A stretch of 64,000 nt of DNA from NCBI RefSeq assembly GCF_902804475.1, contig NZ_CADCSU010000065.1:1-64000 (forward strand), read 5' to 3'. The position numbers and the translations under genes are program-made. This document shows positions 1 to 9,523 of this stretch, piece by piece (position 1 is the stretch's first letter; the number at the start of each line of letters is the position of its first letter). Origin of the DNA: Flavobacterium bizetiae. Its GTDB lineage: Bacteria; Bacteroidota; Bacteroidia; Flavobacteriales; Flavobacteriaceae. Below the pieces are notes generated by a model. That model did not search any database, was not told the DNA's origin, and saw only the letters and a list, made by a program, of their open reading frames with translations.

Positions 1-224
1 TTTATTTAAGTCAAATTGAGGATATAATAATTACGAAATCGATTGCTAAAATAGAAATTTTAAATTTATATTTCCAATAATATCGGGCAGTTGTTTGTAA
101 TAATCTTCAGTTTTAACATAAATAACAAAACTATAAAGGATAGTACAGGACAGTTTTCTTTTTTACATTCTATTATTTTACAAAACCAAATTAACTATCA
201 AATTAACCAAAAACAAAATTATTA

Positions 225-1274
225 ATGGAATCATTATTAGGAATCATTTTTCATTCTATCGGAGGATTTTCTTCAGGTAGTTTTTATATGCCATTTAAAA
301 AAGTAAAAGATTGGGCTTGGGAAAGCTACTGGATTGTAGGAGGATTTTTTTCCTGGCTCATCGTACCGCCAATCGCTGCATACTTAACGATTCCGAATTT
401 TGTTGACATCATTGTAACAGCTTCGCCAACCATAAAAGCATTCACCTTTTTAATGGGATTGATTTGGGGAGTAGGAGGATTAACATACGGTTTGGGAGTT
501 CGCTATTTAGGAATGTCTTTAGGAAATTCTATAATTCTCGGATTTTGCTCTGCTTTTGGCGCCCTAGTTCCCTCTATTTATTATGATTTGAATCCTACAG
601 AAGGTAAAATTTCGTTTACCGATATGTTGTCAAACCCAGGCGGACGTCTTGTTTTGGCAGGAGTTTTAGTTTGCCTTATCGGAATCGCTATTTCGGGAAA
701 AGCAGGAATCTTAAAAGAAAAAGATTTCGCAACAGGACACGAAGACAAAGACAAGGATTTTAGTTTAGTAAAAGGGCTAATTATAGCTGTTATTTCAGGG
801 ATTCTGAGTTCGTTTTTTAATTATGGAATTGAAGCAGGAAAACCAATGGCCGAAACCGCGGTAAATTACGGTTGCAATCCATTATTTCAAAACAATGTCA
901 CTTATATCGTTTTGATGTGGGGAGGTTTAACGACCAATTTTATCTGGTGTATGTACCTGAATTTCAAAAATAAAACTTTCTCAGATTATACGAATACCAA
1001 AACGCCCATTACCAAAAACATCCTTTTTTCAGGTATTGCCGGAACGATGTGGTTTTTACAATTTTTCTTTTACGGAATGGGAGAAAGCAAATTAGGAAAC
1101 GGAGCAAGTTCATGGATTTTACACATGGCAACCATTATCCTGACAGCGAATTTCTGGGGATTTTACCTCAAAGAATGGTCTGGAGTTTCTAAAAGAACCC
1201 TTAAAACTTTTGGTTGGGGGATTGCACTGATCATGCTGTCAATTGTTTTAGTTGGAATTGGAAATTCATTATAA
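225..1274 (+). CDS. rhaT: L-rhamnose/H+ symporter, RhaT family
   Basis: Predicted inner-membrane permease importing L-rhamnose by proton symport. The 349-residue product is almost entirely hydrophobic, with about ten membrane segments. Its N-terminus, reading SIGGFSSGSFYMPFKKVKDW and then WIVGGFFSWLIVPP, is the typical start of RhaT proteins, and its length is normal for the family. It lies 24 bases before the rhamnulose-1-phosphate aldolase gene on the same strand, so the two are probably cotranscribed. The ATG at 225 follows an A-rich leader. The 224 bases upstream carry no gene I can see; the pathway regulator is probably left of the window. Family assignment is strong; the substrate rests on family and neighbours. 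Confidence 0.93.
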   Translation: MESLLGIIFHSIGGFSSGSFYMPFKKVKDWAWESYWIVGGFFSWLIVPPIAAYLTIPNFVDIIVTASPTIKAFTFLMGLIWGVGGLTYGLGVRYLGMSLGNSIILGFCSAFGALVPSIYYDLNPTEGKISFTDMLSNPGGRLVLAGVLVCLIGIAISGKAGILKEKDFATGHEDKDKDFSLVKGLIIAVISGILSSFFNYGIEAGKPMAETAVNYGCNPLFQNNVTYIVLMWGGLTTNFIWCMYLNFKNKTFSDYTNTKTPITKNILFSGIAGTMWFLQFFFYGMGESKLGNGASSWILHMATIILTANFWGFYLKEWSGVSKRTLKTFGWGIALIMLSIVLVGIGNSL

Positions 1275-1298
1275 ACACACAAAAATAACATAACAACA

Positions 1299-3440
1299 AT
1301 GTCGAATATAAATATAAATAATATGACTTTTAAGCATGTAAGCTATCTTTGGGATGACGCTAAGGCAGCAGCATTGGCAGGAGATGAAGTAGCGCTTTTC
1401 ATTTATCGATCTAATTTATTAGGAGCCGATTTAAGATTGACAAACTATGGCGGTGGGAACACTTCGGTAAAAATTACGGACAAAGATCCGCTAACCGGAG
1501 AAACCTCTGAAGTAATGTGGATTAAAGGCTCTGGTGGAGACATTGGTACATTGACAAAATCAGGTTGTGCGGCACTTTATTTAGACCGACTTCGTAATCT
1601 TGAAAATGTATACAGAGGCATTGAATTCGAAGACGAAATGGTAGAATTATTCAATCATTGTATTTTTGATCTGGCATCAAAAGCGCCTTCTATAGATACG
1701 CCTTTACATGGTTTTTTACCCTTCAAACATATTGATCACCTGCATCCTGATGCTGCAATTGCAATCGCTGCAGCAAAAGACGGAGCTAAAATTACCGAAG
1801 AATTATTTAACGGCGAAATTGGCTGGGTAGGTTGGCAGCGTCCCGGTTTTGACCTTGGGCTTCAGTTAAGAAGCTGTTTGGAAGAAGCAGAGAAAAAAGG
1901 CAAAAAACTGCGCGGTATCATGTTAGGATCTCACGGTTTATTTACCTGGGGAGATACAGCTTACGAAAGTTACGTGAATACGCTTGAAGTAATCGAGAAA
2001 TGTGCCGAATATTTAGAAAATAACTACGGAAAAAAACGCCCTGTTTTTGGAGGAAAAAAAATAGAAAGTTTACCGGAAGCGGATCGTAAATTAAAAGCAG
2101 CAAAAGTAGCTCCGATTTTAAGAGGATTCTGTTCTTCAGAACGTCAGATGATTGGACATTATACTGATGATGCAAGGGTTTTAGAGTTCATTAATTCTAA
2201 TGATTTGTCAAAGTTGGCGCCACTTGGAACCTCTTGTCCGGATCACTTCTTGCGTACCAAAATCAGTCCTTTGGTTTTGACCTTAGAACCCAACGAAGAT
2301 TTATCAGATATTGATGCGATCAAAGCCAAACTAACACCTGCTTTTGAGGCGTATCGTGCCATGTACAAAGAATATTATAATACGTGCAAAAAGTCGAATT
2401 CGCCAGCCATGCGTGATCCGAATCCGGTGGTGATTTTATATCCTGGAGTGGGTATGTTTACGTTTGCCAAAGACAAAACAATGGCACGTTTAGCATCAGA
2501 ATATTATATCAATGCAGTAAATGTAATGAAAGGAGCGGAAGCCGTTTCAGAATATACTTCGCTGCCACATCAGGAAGCTTTTGATATCGAGTATTGGTTG
2601 CTTGAAGAAGCAAAACTACAACGTATGCCAAAGCCTAAAGCATTGTCAGGAAGAGTCGCTGTAATTACAGGTTCTGCTGGCGGAATTGGTAAAGCAATTG
2701 CTAAAAAGTTTGCTCAGGAAGGTGCTTGTGTGGTCATCAATGATATCAACGAAGAGCGTTTAGAACAAGCCACAACTGAGTTTATTACTTTATTTGGTAA
2801 AGATGCCGTAGCAAGTACATTACTAAATGTAACTGACGAAAAAAGTACAGAAAAAGCATTAGACCAGGCTTCATTAGCTTTTGGAGGTGCTGATATTATA
2901 GTCAACAATGCAGGAATTAGTATTTCTAAATCCATTGCAGAACACACCCTTGAAGAATGGGACAGATTGTATGATATTTTGGTAAAAGGACAATTTATTG
3001 TCTCTAAAGCCGGAATCGAAGTAATGCGCAAACAAGGTTTTGGCGGAGACATTGTAAATATCGTTTCTAAAAATGCCGTTGTAGCGGGTCCAAATAATCC
3101 GGGTTACGGTTCGGCAAAAGCAGCTCAGGCGCATTTAACACGTTTGATGGCTGCCGAATTAGGCGCAGATAAAATCCGCGTAAATACGGTAAATCCTGAT
3201 GCCGTAATTTCAGATTCTAATATCTGGTCTGGCGGTTGGGCAGAAGGGCGTGCAAAAGCGTACGGTATTACCGTGGCCGAATTACCGGCTTATTACGCAA
3301 AACGTACCTTATTGAATGAAATTATATTGCCTGATGATATTGCAAATGCTTGTTTTGCTTTTGTTGGCGGTTTACTTGATAAATCTACAGGAAATGCGTT
3401 AAATGTAGACGGCGGGGTATCAATGGGCTTTTACAGATAG
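1299..3440 (+). CDS. rhaD: Bifunctional rhamnulose-1-phosphate aldolase / lactaldehyde dehydrogenase
   Basis: A fusion of a class II aldolase domain (about residues 20-260) and a short-chain dehydrogenase (about 450-713). The first should split L-rhamnulose 1-phosphate into dihydroxyacetone phosphate and L-lactaldehyde; the second should oxidise (or reduce) the lactaldehyde in the cytoplasm. Seen: the TGSAGGIG nucleotide-binding motif from Thr457, the NNAG motif and the YGSAK active site with Tyr603 and Lys607. The 713-residue length fits the fused RhaEW type known from Bacillus and Bacteroidota. The following genes are the isomerase, the kinase and lutABC, which suggests oxidation of lactaldehyde to lactate. 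A second in-frame ATG is at 1323. A strong terminator follows at 3489. Confidence 0.93.
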   Translation: MSNININNMTFKHVSYLWDDAKAAALAGDEVALFIYRSNLLGADLRLTNYGGGNTSVKITDKDPLTGETSEVMWIKGSGGDIGTLTKSGCAALYLDRLRNLENVYRGIEFEDEMVELFNHCIFDLASKAPSIDTPLHGFLPFKHIDHLHPDAAIAIAAAKDGAKITEELFNGEIGWVGWQRPGFDLGLQLRSCLEEAEKKGKKLRGIMLGSHGLFTWGDTAYESYVNTLEVIEKCAEYLENNYGKKRPVFGGKKIESLPEADRKLKAAKVAPILRGFCSSERQMIGHYTDDARVLEFINSNDLSKLAPLGTSCPDHFLRTKISPLVLTLEPNEDLSDIDAIKAKLTPAFEAYRAMYKEYYNTCKKSNSPAMRDPNPVVILYPGVGMFTFAKDKTMARLASEYYINAVNVMKGAEAVSEYTSLPHQEAFDIEYWLLEEAKLQRMPKPKALSGRVAVITGSAGGIGKAIAKKFAQEGACVVINDINEERLEQATTEFITLFGKDAVASTLLNVTDEKSTEKALDQASLAFGGADIIVNNAGISISKSIAEHTLEEWDRLYDILVKGQFIVSKAGIEVMRKQGFGGDIVNIVSKNAVVAGPNNPGYGSAKAAQAHLTRLMAAELGADKIRVNTVNPDAVISDSNIWSGGWAEGRAKAYGITVAELPAYYAKRTLLNEIILPDDIANACFAFVGGLLDKSTGNALNVDGGVSMGFYR

Positions 3441-3488
3441 ATAGTTTAAGTTTTTAAGTTTGTTTAAAGCAAAAGTGGTTTTTTGTGG

Positions 3489-3525
3489 TCTAACGTTCGA
3501 TAACATTCGAACGTTAGATTTTTTT
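3489..3525 (+). terminator. Intrinsic terminator after the rhamnose aldolase gene
   Basis: A perfect 12-bp stem, TCTAACGTTCGA (3489-3500) with TCGAACGTTAGA (3507-3518), a 6-base loop and seven T residues. It lies 48 bases after the aldolase stop. The isomerase gene therefore probably has its own promoter in 3526-3724. Confidence 0.85.
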
Positions 3526-3724
3526 AGAAAATTACAACCTGAGTAAAACAAAATAGCATAAAAAAGTAACGTTAAACCAGAGTTTACTGCATACAATTTA
3601 ACCGTTAGATTGTAATTTGAAACACCTTATTTATAACAAAAAACGATGTTTCTGTGTACTAAAAAGCAATTACAATCAAAGTGTTAATGTATATATTGTA
3701 ATCTCTATTAAAAGATAAAATACT

Positions 3725-4999
3725 ATGTTAATCGAATCCTATAAAATAGCATCTCACAACGAAGACTTATTAAAAAAACATCAAAATAAATTTGCTTTTA
3801 CCGCATCAGAAATTGGTCATACAGAATCTATTATTCAAAAACTAATCGATTTTCAAATTGCGATTCCATCTTGGGCTTTAGGAACAGGAGGAACAAGATT
3901 CGGACGTTTTGCAGGAGGTGGAGAACCACGCTCGATCGAAGAAAAAATCGAAGATGTAGGATTGCTTCATGCTTTAAACAATGCTTCAGGTGCGATTTCA
4001 TTGCATATTCCTTGGGATATTCCACAAGATTATAAAGCAATCAAAAGCCTTGCCGCACAACACAATTTAAGATTTGATGCCATGAACTCAAATACTTTTC
4101 AGGATCAGGCAGGTCAAACAGATTCGTATAAATTTGGTTCATTACAAAACGTAAATAAAGCCGTTCGTAAACAAGCCATTGCACACAATATTGAAGTAAT
4201 TCAGCACGGAATCGAATTAGGATCAGAATCTCTAACAATTTGGCTGGCCGATGGATCTTCTTTTCCGGGACAATTAAACTTTAGAAAAGCCTACCAAAAT
4301 ACCTTAGAAAGCTTAGAAGAAATCTACGATGCATTACCTTCAAACTGGAAATTATTTTTAGAATACAAATGTGCCGAACCTAATTTTTATTCTACAACAG
4401 TAGCAGATTGGGGACAATCGTATTCTTATGTAAAAAAATTAGGAGACAAAGCGCAAACCTTGGTCGATCTGGGACATCATTTGCCAAATGCTAATATTGA
4501 ACAAATTGTTGCCTTATTATTAATGGAAGAAAAACTAGGCGGTTTCCACTTTAATGATTCAAAATACGGAGACGACGATTTAACTGCCGGAGCTTTAAAA
4601 CCATATCAATTATTCTTGATTTTTAATGAATTAGTGGATGGAATGGATGCTCGCGGAATGAATCACGCCAAAGATTTAGGCTGGATGATCGATGCATCGC
4701 ATAACATAAAAGATCCGTTAGAAGATTTACTACAATCTGTAGAAGCCATCATGATTGCGTATGCACAAGCACTTTTGGTAGACAGAAAAGCATTAGAAAT
4801 TGCACAGCAGGAAAATGATGTTGTAAAAGCGCAGGAAATCCTTCAGGACGCTTTCCGTACAGATGTTCGCGCATTAGTTGCTGAGGCTCGTTTGCGTTCT
4901 GGTGCAGCATTAAATCCGGTAGAATTGTATCGTAGTCTTGCCATTAGACAAAATCTGATAGGAGAAAGAGGTTTAAAAACCATGGCGACAGGACTATAA
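3725..4999 (+). CDS. rhaI: L-rhamnose isomerase (RhaI-type sugar isomerase)
   Basis: Predicted cytoplasmic L-rhamnose to L-rhamnulose isomerase of the TIM-barrel type found in Pseudomonas stutzeri and many Bacteroidota, distinct from E. coli RhaA. The 424-residue product has the conserved LGTGGTRFGRF stretch near residue 57 and metal- and substrate-binding segments such as EYKCAEP, LVDLGHH and GFHFNDSKYGDDDL. It sits between the aldolase gene, from which a terminator separates it, and the FGGY kinase gene, so it completes the pathway. The 120-base gap to the kinase contains AT-rich inverted repeats. Rhamnose is the natural substrate by context; such isomerases can accept other sugars. Confidence 0.9.
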   Translation: MLIESYKIASHNEDLLKKHQNKFAFTASEIGHTESIIQKLIDFQIAIPSWALGTGGTRFGRFAGGGEPRSIEEKIEDVGLLHALNNASGAISLHIPWDIPQDYKAIKSLAAQHNLRFDAMNSNTFQDQAGQTDSYKFGSLQNVNKAVRKQAIAHNIEVIQHGIELGSESLTIWLADGSSFPGQLNFRKAYQNTLESLEEIYDALPSNWKLFLEYKCAEPNFYSTTVADWGQSYSYVKKLGDKAQTLVDLGHHLPNANIEQIVALLLMEEKLGGFHFNDSKYGDDDLTAGALKPYQLFLIFNELVDGMDARGMNHAKDLGWMIDASHNIKDPLEDLLQSVEAIMIAYAQALLVDRKALEIAQQENDVVKAQEILQDAFRTDVRALVAEARLRSGAALNPVELYRSLAIRQNLIGERGLKTMATGL

Positions 5000-5115
5000 T
5001 AATTATGAGTTATGAATGATGAGTTATAATGTAAAAGCAAAAGAATAAGCATAATAGTCATAACTTCTAAGGTAAAAATCATAACTCATAATTAAAAACT
5101 CATAACTCATAATTT
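5000..5115. repeat. Inverted AT-rich repeat between rhaI and the kinase gene
   Basis: Left arm TAATTATGAGTTATGA (5000-5015) is exactly complementary to TCATAACTCATAATTA (5079-5094), and the same ACTCATAA core recurs at 5098-5109. The 16-bp arms with a 63-base loop fill most of the spacer and could fold in the transcript. Repeats of this kind are dispersed in flavobacterial intergenic regions; no function is known to me. Confidence 0.7.
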
Positions 5116-5119
5116 AAAA

Positions 5120-6481
5120 ATGAATGTAGTTGCAATTTTTGACATTGGTAAAACAAACAAGAAGGTATTTTTATTTGATGAAAATTATAAAATTGTTTGG
5201 GAAAAATCAGTAAATCTTGAAGAAACAGTCGACGAAGATGGTTTTCCCTGCGAAGATATTCAGGTTCTTAAAAACTGGATATTCGAACGATTAGCAGAAA
5301 TAAAAAGCCTGACAGATTACATTTTAAAAGCCATTAATTTTAGTACCTATGGCGCCAGTTTTGTCTATATTGATGAAAACGGAAAAGTTTTAACTCCTCT
5401 GTATAATTACTTAAAAGAGTATCCGCAGGAATTAAAAAATGACTTTTATAATAAATACAAAGGAAAAGAAGTTTTTGCAGTAAAAACAGCTTCTCCTGTG
5501 TTGGGAAGTCTGAATTCAGGAATGCAAATTTACAGGCTTAAAGAAGAAAATCCGGAATTATTCGATCAGGTAAAATACTGTTTGCATCTGCCGCAATATT
5601 TGAGTTTTCTTTTAACGAATGAAGCTTACGCCGATATTACCAGTATTGGATGTCATACTAATCTTTGGAATTTTAAGAAAATGAAGTATCATAAATGGCT
5701 TAAAAATGAAGCTATTTTAGATAAAATCCCACCGTTGCATTACGGAAAAGATATCATAAAAAAAGACGGCGAACTGGCCATTGGTGTTGGTTTGCATGAT
5801 AGTTCATCTGCGATTATTCCGTACACTATCAATTTTACAGAACCTTTTGTTTTATTGTCTACAGGAACCTGGAGTATTTCTTTAAATCCGTTTAATACCA
5901 AACCATTAACCTTTGAAGAATTACAACACGATTGCTTGTGTTACATGCAATACACAGAGAAACCTGTAAAAGCAGCGCGTCTTTTTTCGGGCAATGAACA
6001 CGAAGTACAAACCAAAAGATTAGCAGAACATTTTAAGGTGCCTGTTGATACTTATAAACAGGTTTATTTCGATAAAAAAATAGTGTCGAATTTACGAGCG
6101 TTAAACTTTCAGATTATTTATCCAAAGAAATATGATTTTGATATTCTAAAAGAATGTCCGTTTCAAAAAAGGGATTTAAGTAACTTTAAAAGTTACGAAA
6201 TCGCTTATCATCAATTGATGCTCGATTTGGTAGAACAGCAGTTTTTTTCGACTAATTTGGTAATTCACAATAGTCCCGTAAAAAAGATTTTTGTGGATGG
6301 AGGATTTAGCAAAAATTCTATTTTCATGAATTTATTGGCCGAAGCTTATCCGGATATCGAAGTTTTTGCCGCTTCAATGGCGCAGGCAAGTGCTTTGGGC
6401 GCTGCATTGGCGATTCATCAAAACTGGAATCCTAAACCAATTCAGAATGATTTGATTGATTTGAAGTTTTATAAGCACTAG
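5120..6481 (+). CDS. rhaK: FGGY-family kinase, probable L-rhamnulokinase
   Basis: Predicted to phosphorylate L-rhamnulose to L-rhamnulose 1-phosphate with ATP. The 453-residue product has both FGGY domains. The N-terminal phosphate loop reads VVAIFDIGKTNKKVFLFDE, the middle has LLSTGTWSISLNP, and the C-terminal adenosine-binding motif is FVDGGFSKN near residue 392, followed by AQASALGAALA. It follows the isomerase gene with a repeat-filled 120-base spacer and precedes lutA. FGGY kinases vary in substrate, so the rhamnulose call rests on the isomerase and aldolase beside it. Confidence 0.87.
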   Translation: MNVVAIFDIGKTNKKVFLFDENYKIVWEKSVNLEETVDEDGFPCEDIQVLKNWIFERLAEIKSLTDYILKAINFSTYGASFVYIDENGKVLTPLYNYLKEYPQELKNDFYNKYKGKEVFAVKTASPVLGSLNSGMQIYRLKEENPELFDQVKYCLHLPQYLSFLLTNEAYADITSIGCHTNLWNFKKMKYHKWLKNEAILDKIPPLHYGKDIIKKDGELAIGVGLHDSSSAIIPYTINFTEPFVLLSTGTWSISLNPFNTKPLTFEELQHDCLCYMQYTEKPVKAARLFSGNEHEVQTKRLAEHFKVPVDTYKQVYFDKKIVSNLRALNFQIIYPKKYDFDILKECPFQKRDLSNFKSYEIAYHQLMLDLVEQQFFSTNLVIHNSPVKKIFVDGGFSKNSIFMNLLAEAYPDIEVFAASMAQASALGAALAIHQNWNPKPIQNDLIDLKFYKH

Positions 6482-6695
6482 GTTTGGAATTAAAGATTTA
6501 GAATTAGAAATTTTAAATCTGCGTTAAATTGCGCTAAATCTTTGTAAAACAAAATACACACAGAAAACATAAACTTTGTGTGTAAAAAAGAGCATAAAAA
6601 GGGATACATTTTTTTAAATTCGCATTATGAGGTTTGATGATTTCAATTATCGTTCGAATTTGTAACAAAATATCTCAGTGTTAAAAAAACAACAT

Positions 6696-7436
6696 ATGAA
6701 AATCGGATTATTTATACCGTGTTATGTCGATCAGTTTTATCCAAAAGTGGGTATTGCAACCTATGAACTTTTGCAGAAATTAGGTTGCGAAGTTCATTTT
6801 CCGATGGGACAAACCTGCTGTGGTCAGCCGATGGCCAATAGCGGATACCAATATTTAACTAAAGGCTGCGATGCTAATTTTATCGCCAACTTTGCTGAAT
6901 TTGATTATATCGTTTGCCCTTCCGGAAGTTGTGTTTTGCATGTAAAAGAACATTTGCATGACCAAAAACAAGAGGAATTGGCAGCAGAAATGCGCAAGAA
7001 AGTATTTGAACTCACCGAATTTATAACCGATATTCTTAAGGTAGATTCTATCGACGGAAATTTTCCGTATCGGGTAGGAATGCACGTAAGTTGTCACGGT
7101 CAGCGTGGATTAAAGCTTTCGCAGATGACCGAATTAAACGCGCCATTTTTTTCTAAACCAGAGCAATTATTGCACAATATAAAAGGTTTAGATTTGGTTG
7201 CTTTATCCAGAAAAGATGAATGTTGTGGTTTTGGAGGAACATTTTGTGTGACCGAAGAAGCTGTTTCTGTAAAAATTGGACAGGACCGAATAAGAGATCA
7301 TGAAAACCATCATGTAGATTATATTACGGGTGGAGATATGTCTTGTTTGATGCATTTGGAAGGAATTCTGAAAAGACAAAAAAGCCCGATTAAAACGATT
7401 CATATTGCCGAAATATTAAATTCGATGGAAAACTAA
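6696..7436 (+). CDS. lutA: LutA, (Fe-S)-binding subunit of L-lactate oxidation
   Basis: Cysteine-rich subunit of the LutABC iron-sulfur complex that oxidises L-lactate to pyruvate. The product carries two CCG domains: PCYVDQFYP and TCCGQPMANSGY in the first half, SCHGQRGL and ECCGFGGTFC in the second. I chose the ATG at 6696 (246 residues, starting MKIGLFIPCYVD) over the upstream GTG at 6678, because homologues start at this motif. lutB follows after 106 bases and lutC overlaps lutB. Lying directly after the rhamnose genes, the complex would consume the lactate made from lactaldehyde. Confidence 0.92.
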   Translation: MKIGLFIPCYVDQFYPKVGIATYELLQKLGCEVHFPMGQTCCGQPMANSGYQYLTKGCDANFIANFAEFDYIVCPSGSCVLHVKEHLHDQKQEELAAEMRKKVFELTEFITDILKVDSIDGNFPYRVGMHVSCHGQRGLKLSQMTELNAPFFSKPEQLLHNIKGLDLVALSRKDECCGFGGTFCVTEEAVSVKIGQDRIRDHENHHVDYITGGDMSCLMHLEGILKRQKSPIKTIHIAEILNSMEN

Positions 7437-7542
7437 GTGATTTTAAAATTAAACTTAATTTTCTTTTTACAATTAAGATATTAAGTTCATAAAGCCTGGT
7501 TTAAATTGCTTAATGTCTTAATAGTGAAATAAATAAGAAAAG

Positions 7543-8943
7543 ATGTCTTCAGAAAAAACAATAGAACATAGCCAAGCTGCAGCACGTTTTAATAAAGATG
7601 TAGAACGGGTAAACTGGCACGACCAGACACTTTGGTTTGTTCGTGAAAAACGGGATAAATCTGCACATCAGATTCCGGATTGGGAATTGCTTCGCGAAAC
7701 GGCTTCAAAAATCAAAAACAATGTGCTTTCTAATATTCACGATTATTTAATTGAATTTGAGGCAAATGCTCAAAAGAACGGCATCAAAGTACATTGGGCA
7801 GCCGATGCGAAAGAACATAACGAAATAGTGCATTCGATCATGGCAAAACATGATGTAAAGCAAATGGTGAAGTCAAAATCGATGCTTACAGAAGAATGCC
7901 ATTTGAATGATTATCTGGCCGAAAAAGGCATTGAAGTAATCGATTCAGATTTGGGAGAATATATTGTACAGCTTCGTAAAGAACCGCCAAGTCATATTGT
8001 TTTACCGGCAATTCACCTTAAAAAAGAGGATGTAAGCGAAACTTTTCATGAGCATTTAGGAACGGAAAAAGGAAATATAGACCCTCAGTATCTAACCGAA
8101 TCAGCTCGTTTGAGTTTAAGAAATACTTTCTTAACTAGAAAAGTGGCTTTAACCGGAGTGAATTTTGCGATTGCAGAAACAGGCGAATTTGTAGTTTGTA
8201 CCAATGAAGGAAATGCAGATATGGGCGCACATTTGGCCGATGTTCACATTGCCTGCATGGGATTCGAAAAACTGATTCCACAGCGCAAACATTTAGGGGT
8301 TTTCCTGAGATTATTAGCCAGAAGTGCCACAGGGCAGCCAATTACTACTTTTTCAAGTCATTTTAAAAAACCAAGAGACGGAAAAGAAATTCATATCGTG
8401 ATTGTCGATAACGGCAGAAGCACACAGTTAGGAAGAGAAGATTTTAGAAATTCTCTTAAATGCATTCGTTGTGGTGCGTGTATGAACACATGTCCGGTTT
8501 ACAGACGAAGTGGTGGACATAGTTATCATAATGCCGTTGCAGGACCAATAGGTTCTATTTTGGCACCCAATTTAGACATGAGTAAAAATGCCGACTTACC
8601 TTTTGCAAGTACACTTTGTGGTTCTTGCACCAATGTTTGTCCGGTAAAAATCGATATACACGACCAGTTGTACAAATGGCGTCAGGTTTTGGTGAAAGAA
8701 GGCCATACGCCAAAAGCAAAAACCGTTGCAATGAAAACGATGGCAACTGTTTTAGCCAATCCAACTATTTTTAATATTGCCGGAAAATCAGGGCGTTTTG
8801 TAATGAAAAATGTTCCGGGATTGGTCAATAATAAAATGAACAAATGGTACGATCAGCGCGAAATGCCAGCCGTTCCCGAAGAATCTTTTAGAGAATGGTA
8901 CAAGAAAAATTCAAGAGAAGCAAAAGCAAAAGACAATGAGTAG
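7543..8943 (+). CDS. lutB: LutB, lactate utilisation iron-sulfur protein
   Basis: Largest LutABC subunit, 466 residues. The N-terminal two thirds is an LUD domain, and the C-terminal part binds two [4Fe-4S] clusters: CIRCGACMNTC (Cys307, 310, 313, 317) and CGSCTNVCPV (Cys359, 362, 366). It acts with LutA and LutC in cytoplasmic L-lactate oxidation to pyruvate. The last codons overlap the lutC start by 8 bases, typical of translational coupling. Length and motif order match B. subtilis LutB and its Bacteroidota relatives. Confidence 0.94.
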   Translation: MSSEKTIEHSQAAARFNKDVERVNWHDQTLWFVREKRDKSAHQIPDWELLRETASKIKNNVLSNIHDYLIEFEANAQKNGIKVHWAADAKEHNEIVHSIMAKHDVKQMVKSKSMLTEECHLNDYLAEKGIEVIDSDLGEYIVQLRKEPPSHIVLPAIHLKKEDVSETFHEHLGTEKGNIDPQYLTESARLSLRNTFLTRKVALTGVNFAIAETGEFVVCTNEGNADMGAHLADVHIACMGFEKLIPQRKHLGVFLRLLARSATGQPITTFSSHFKKPRDGKEIHIVIVDNGRSTQLGREDFRNSLKCIRCGACMNTCPVYRRSGGHSYHNAVAGPIGSILAPNLDMSKNADLPFASTLCGSCTNVCPVKIDIHDQLYKWRQVLVKEGHTPKAKTVAMKTMATVLANPTIFNIAGKSGRFVMKNVPGLVNNKMNKWYDQREMPAVPEESFREWYKKNSREAKAKDNE

Positions 8944-9523
8944 TAAAGCAGATATTTTAAATAAAATAAAGCAAAATCAACCCGCTGTAGTAACTGATTT
9001 GCCTGACTTGAATCTTTTAAGCTCAGAGAATCCTGATGTGCTTGCTACTTATAAAACAGTATTGAAAAACATTGGCGGAGATCCTGTAGAAGTGACTAAT
9101 TATGCCGAAATCATTGCATACATAAAAGCAAATTACAATCTGCAAAAACGCTTGATCACGACACTTCCGCAACTCGTTGAGATTGCAAGTTTAGACTGGA
9201 CAAACGATGATCCGCATTCGCTTCAGGACGTAGAATTAAACGTTATAAAAGCCCATTTTGGCGTAGCCGAAAATAGTGCACTTTGGGTGACAGATGATGT
9301 ACTAGGGCAAAGAGTTTCGCCTTTTATCGCGCAATATCTGGCCATTATCGTTCATAAAAAAGATATTATCGCCAGCATGCATCAGGCTTATGATCGCATT
9401 GGCAATCAGGAATATGGTTTCGGGACTTTTATTGCAGGACCATCCAAAACGGCTGATATCGAACAATCCTTGGTTTTAGGAGCTCACGGCGCAAGAGGAT
9501 TAATTGTTTTTTTATTGGATTAA
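8936..9523 (+). CDS. lutC: LutC, lactate utilisation LUD-domain protein
   Basis: Third LutABC component, a 195-residue LUD-domain protein without cysteine clusters. Conserved segments visible are ENSALWVTDD and, at the C-terminus, AGPSKTADIEQSLVLGAHGA, the typical end of LutC/YkgG proteins. It starts inside lutB with an 8-base overlap and ends the block. The likely terminator is at 9673-9700, leaving about 150 bases of repeat-like spacer. Confidence 0.93.
   Translation: MSSKADILNKIKQNQPAVVTDLPDLNLLSSENPDVLATYKTVLKNIGGDPVEVTNYAEIIAYIKANYNLQKRLITTLPQLVEIASLDWTNDDPHSLQDVELNVIKAHFGVAENSALWVTDDVLGQRVSPFIAQYLAIIVHKKDIIASMHQAYDRIGNQEYGFGTFIAGPSKTADIEQSLVLGAHGARGLIVFLLD

Noticed and set aside
2714..3052. 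112-codon minus-strand frame inside the rhamnose aldolase gene
   Set aside because: It is antisense to the well-conserved dehydrogenase domain; like the other long antisense frames in the SusC, SusD and glycosidase genes it has no family resemblance.
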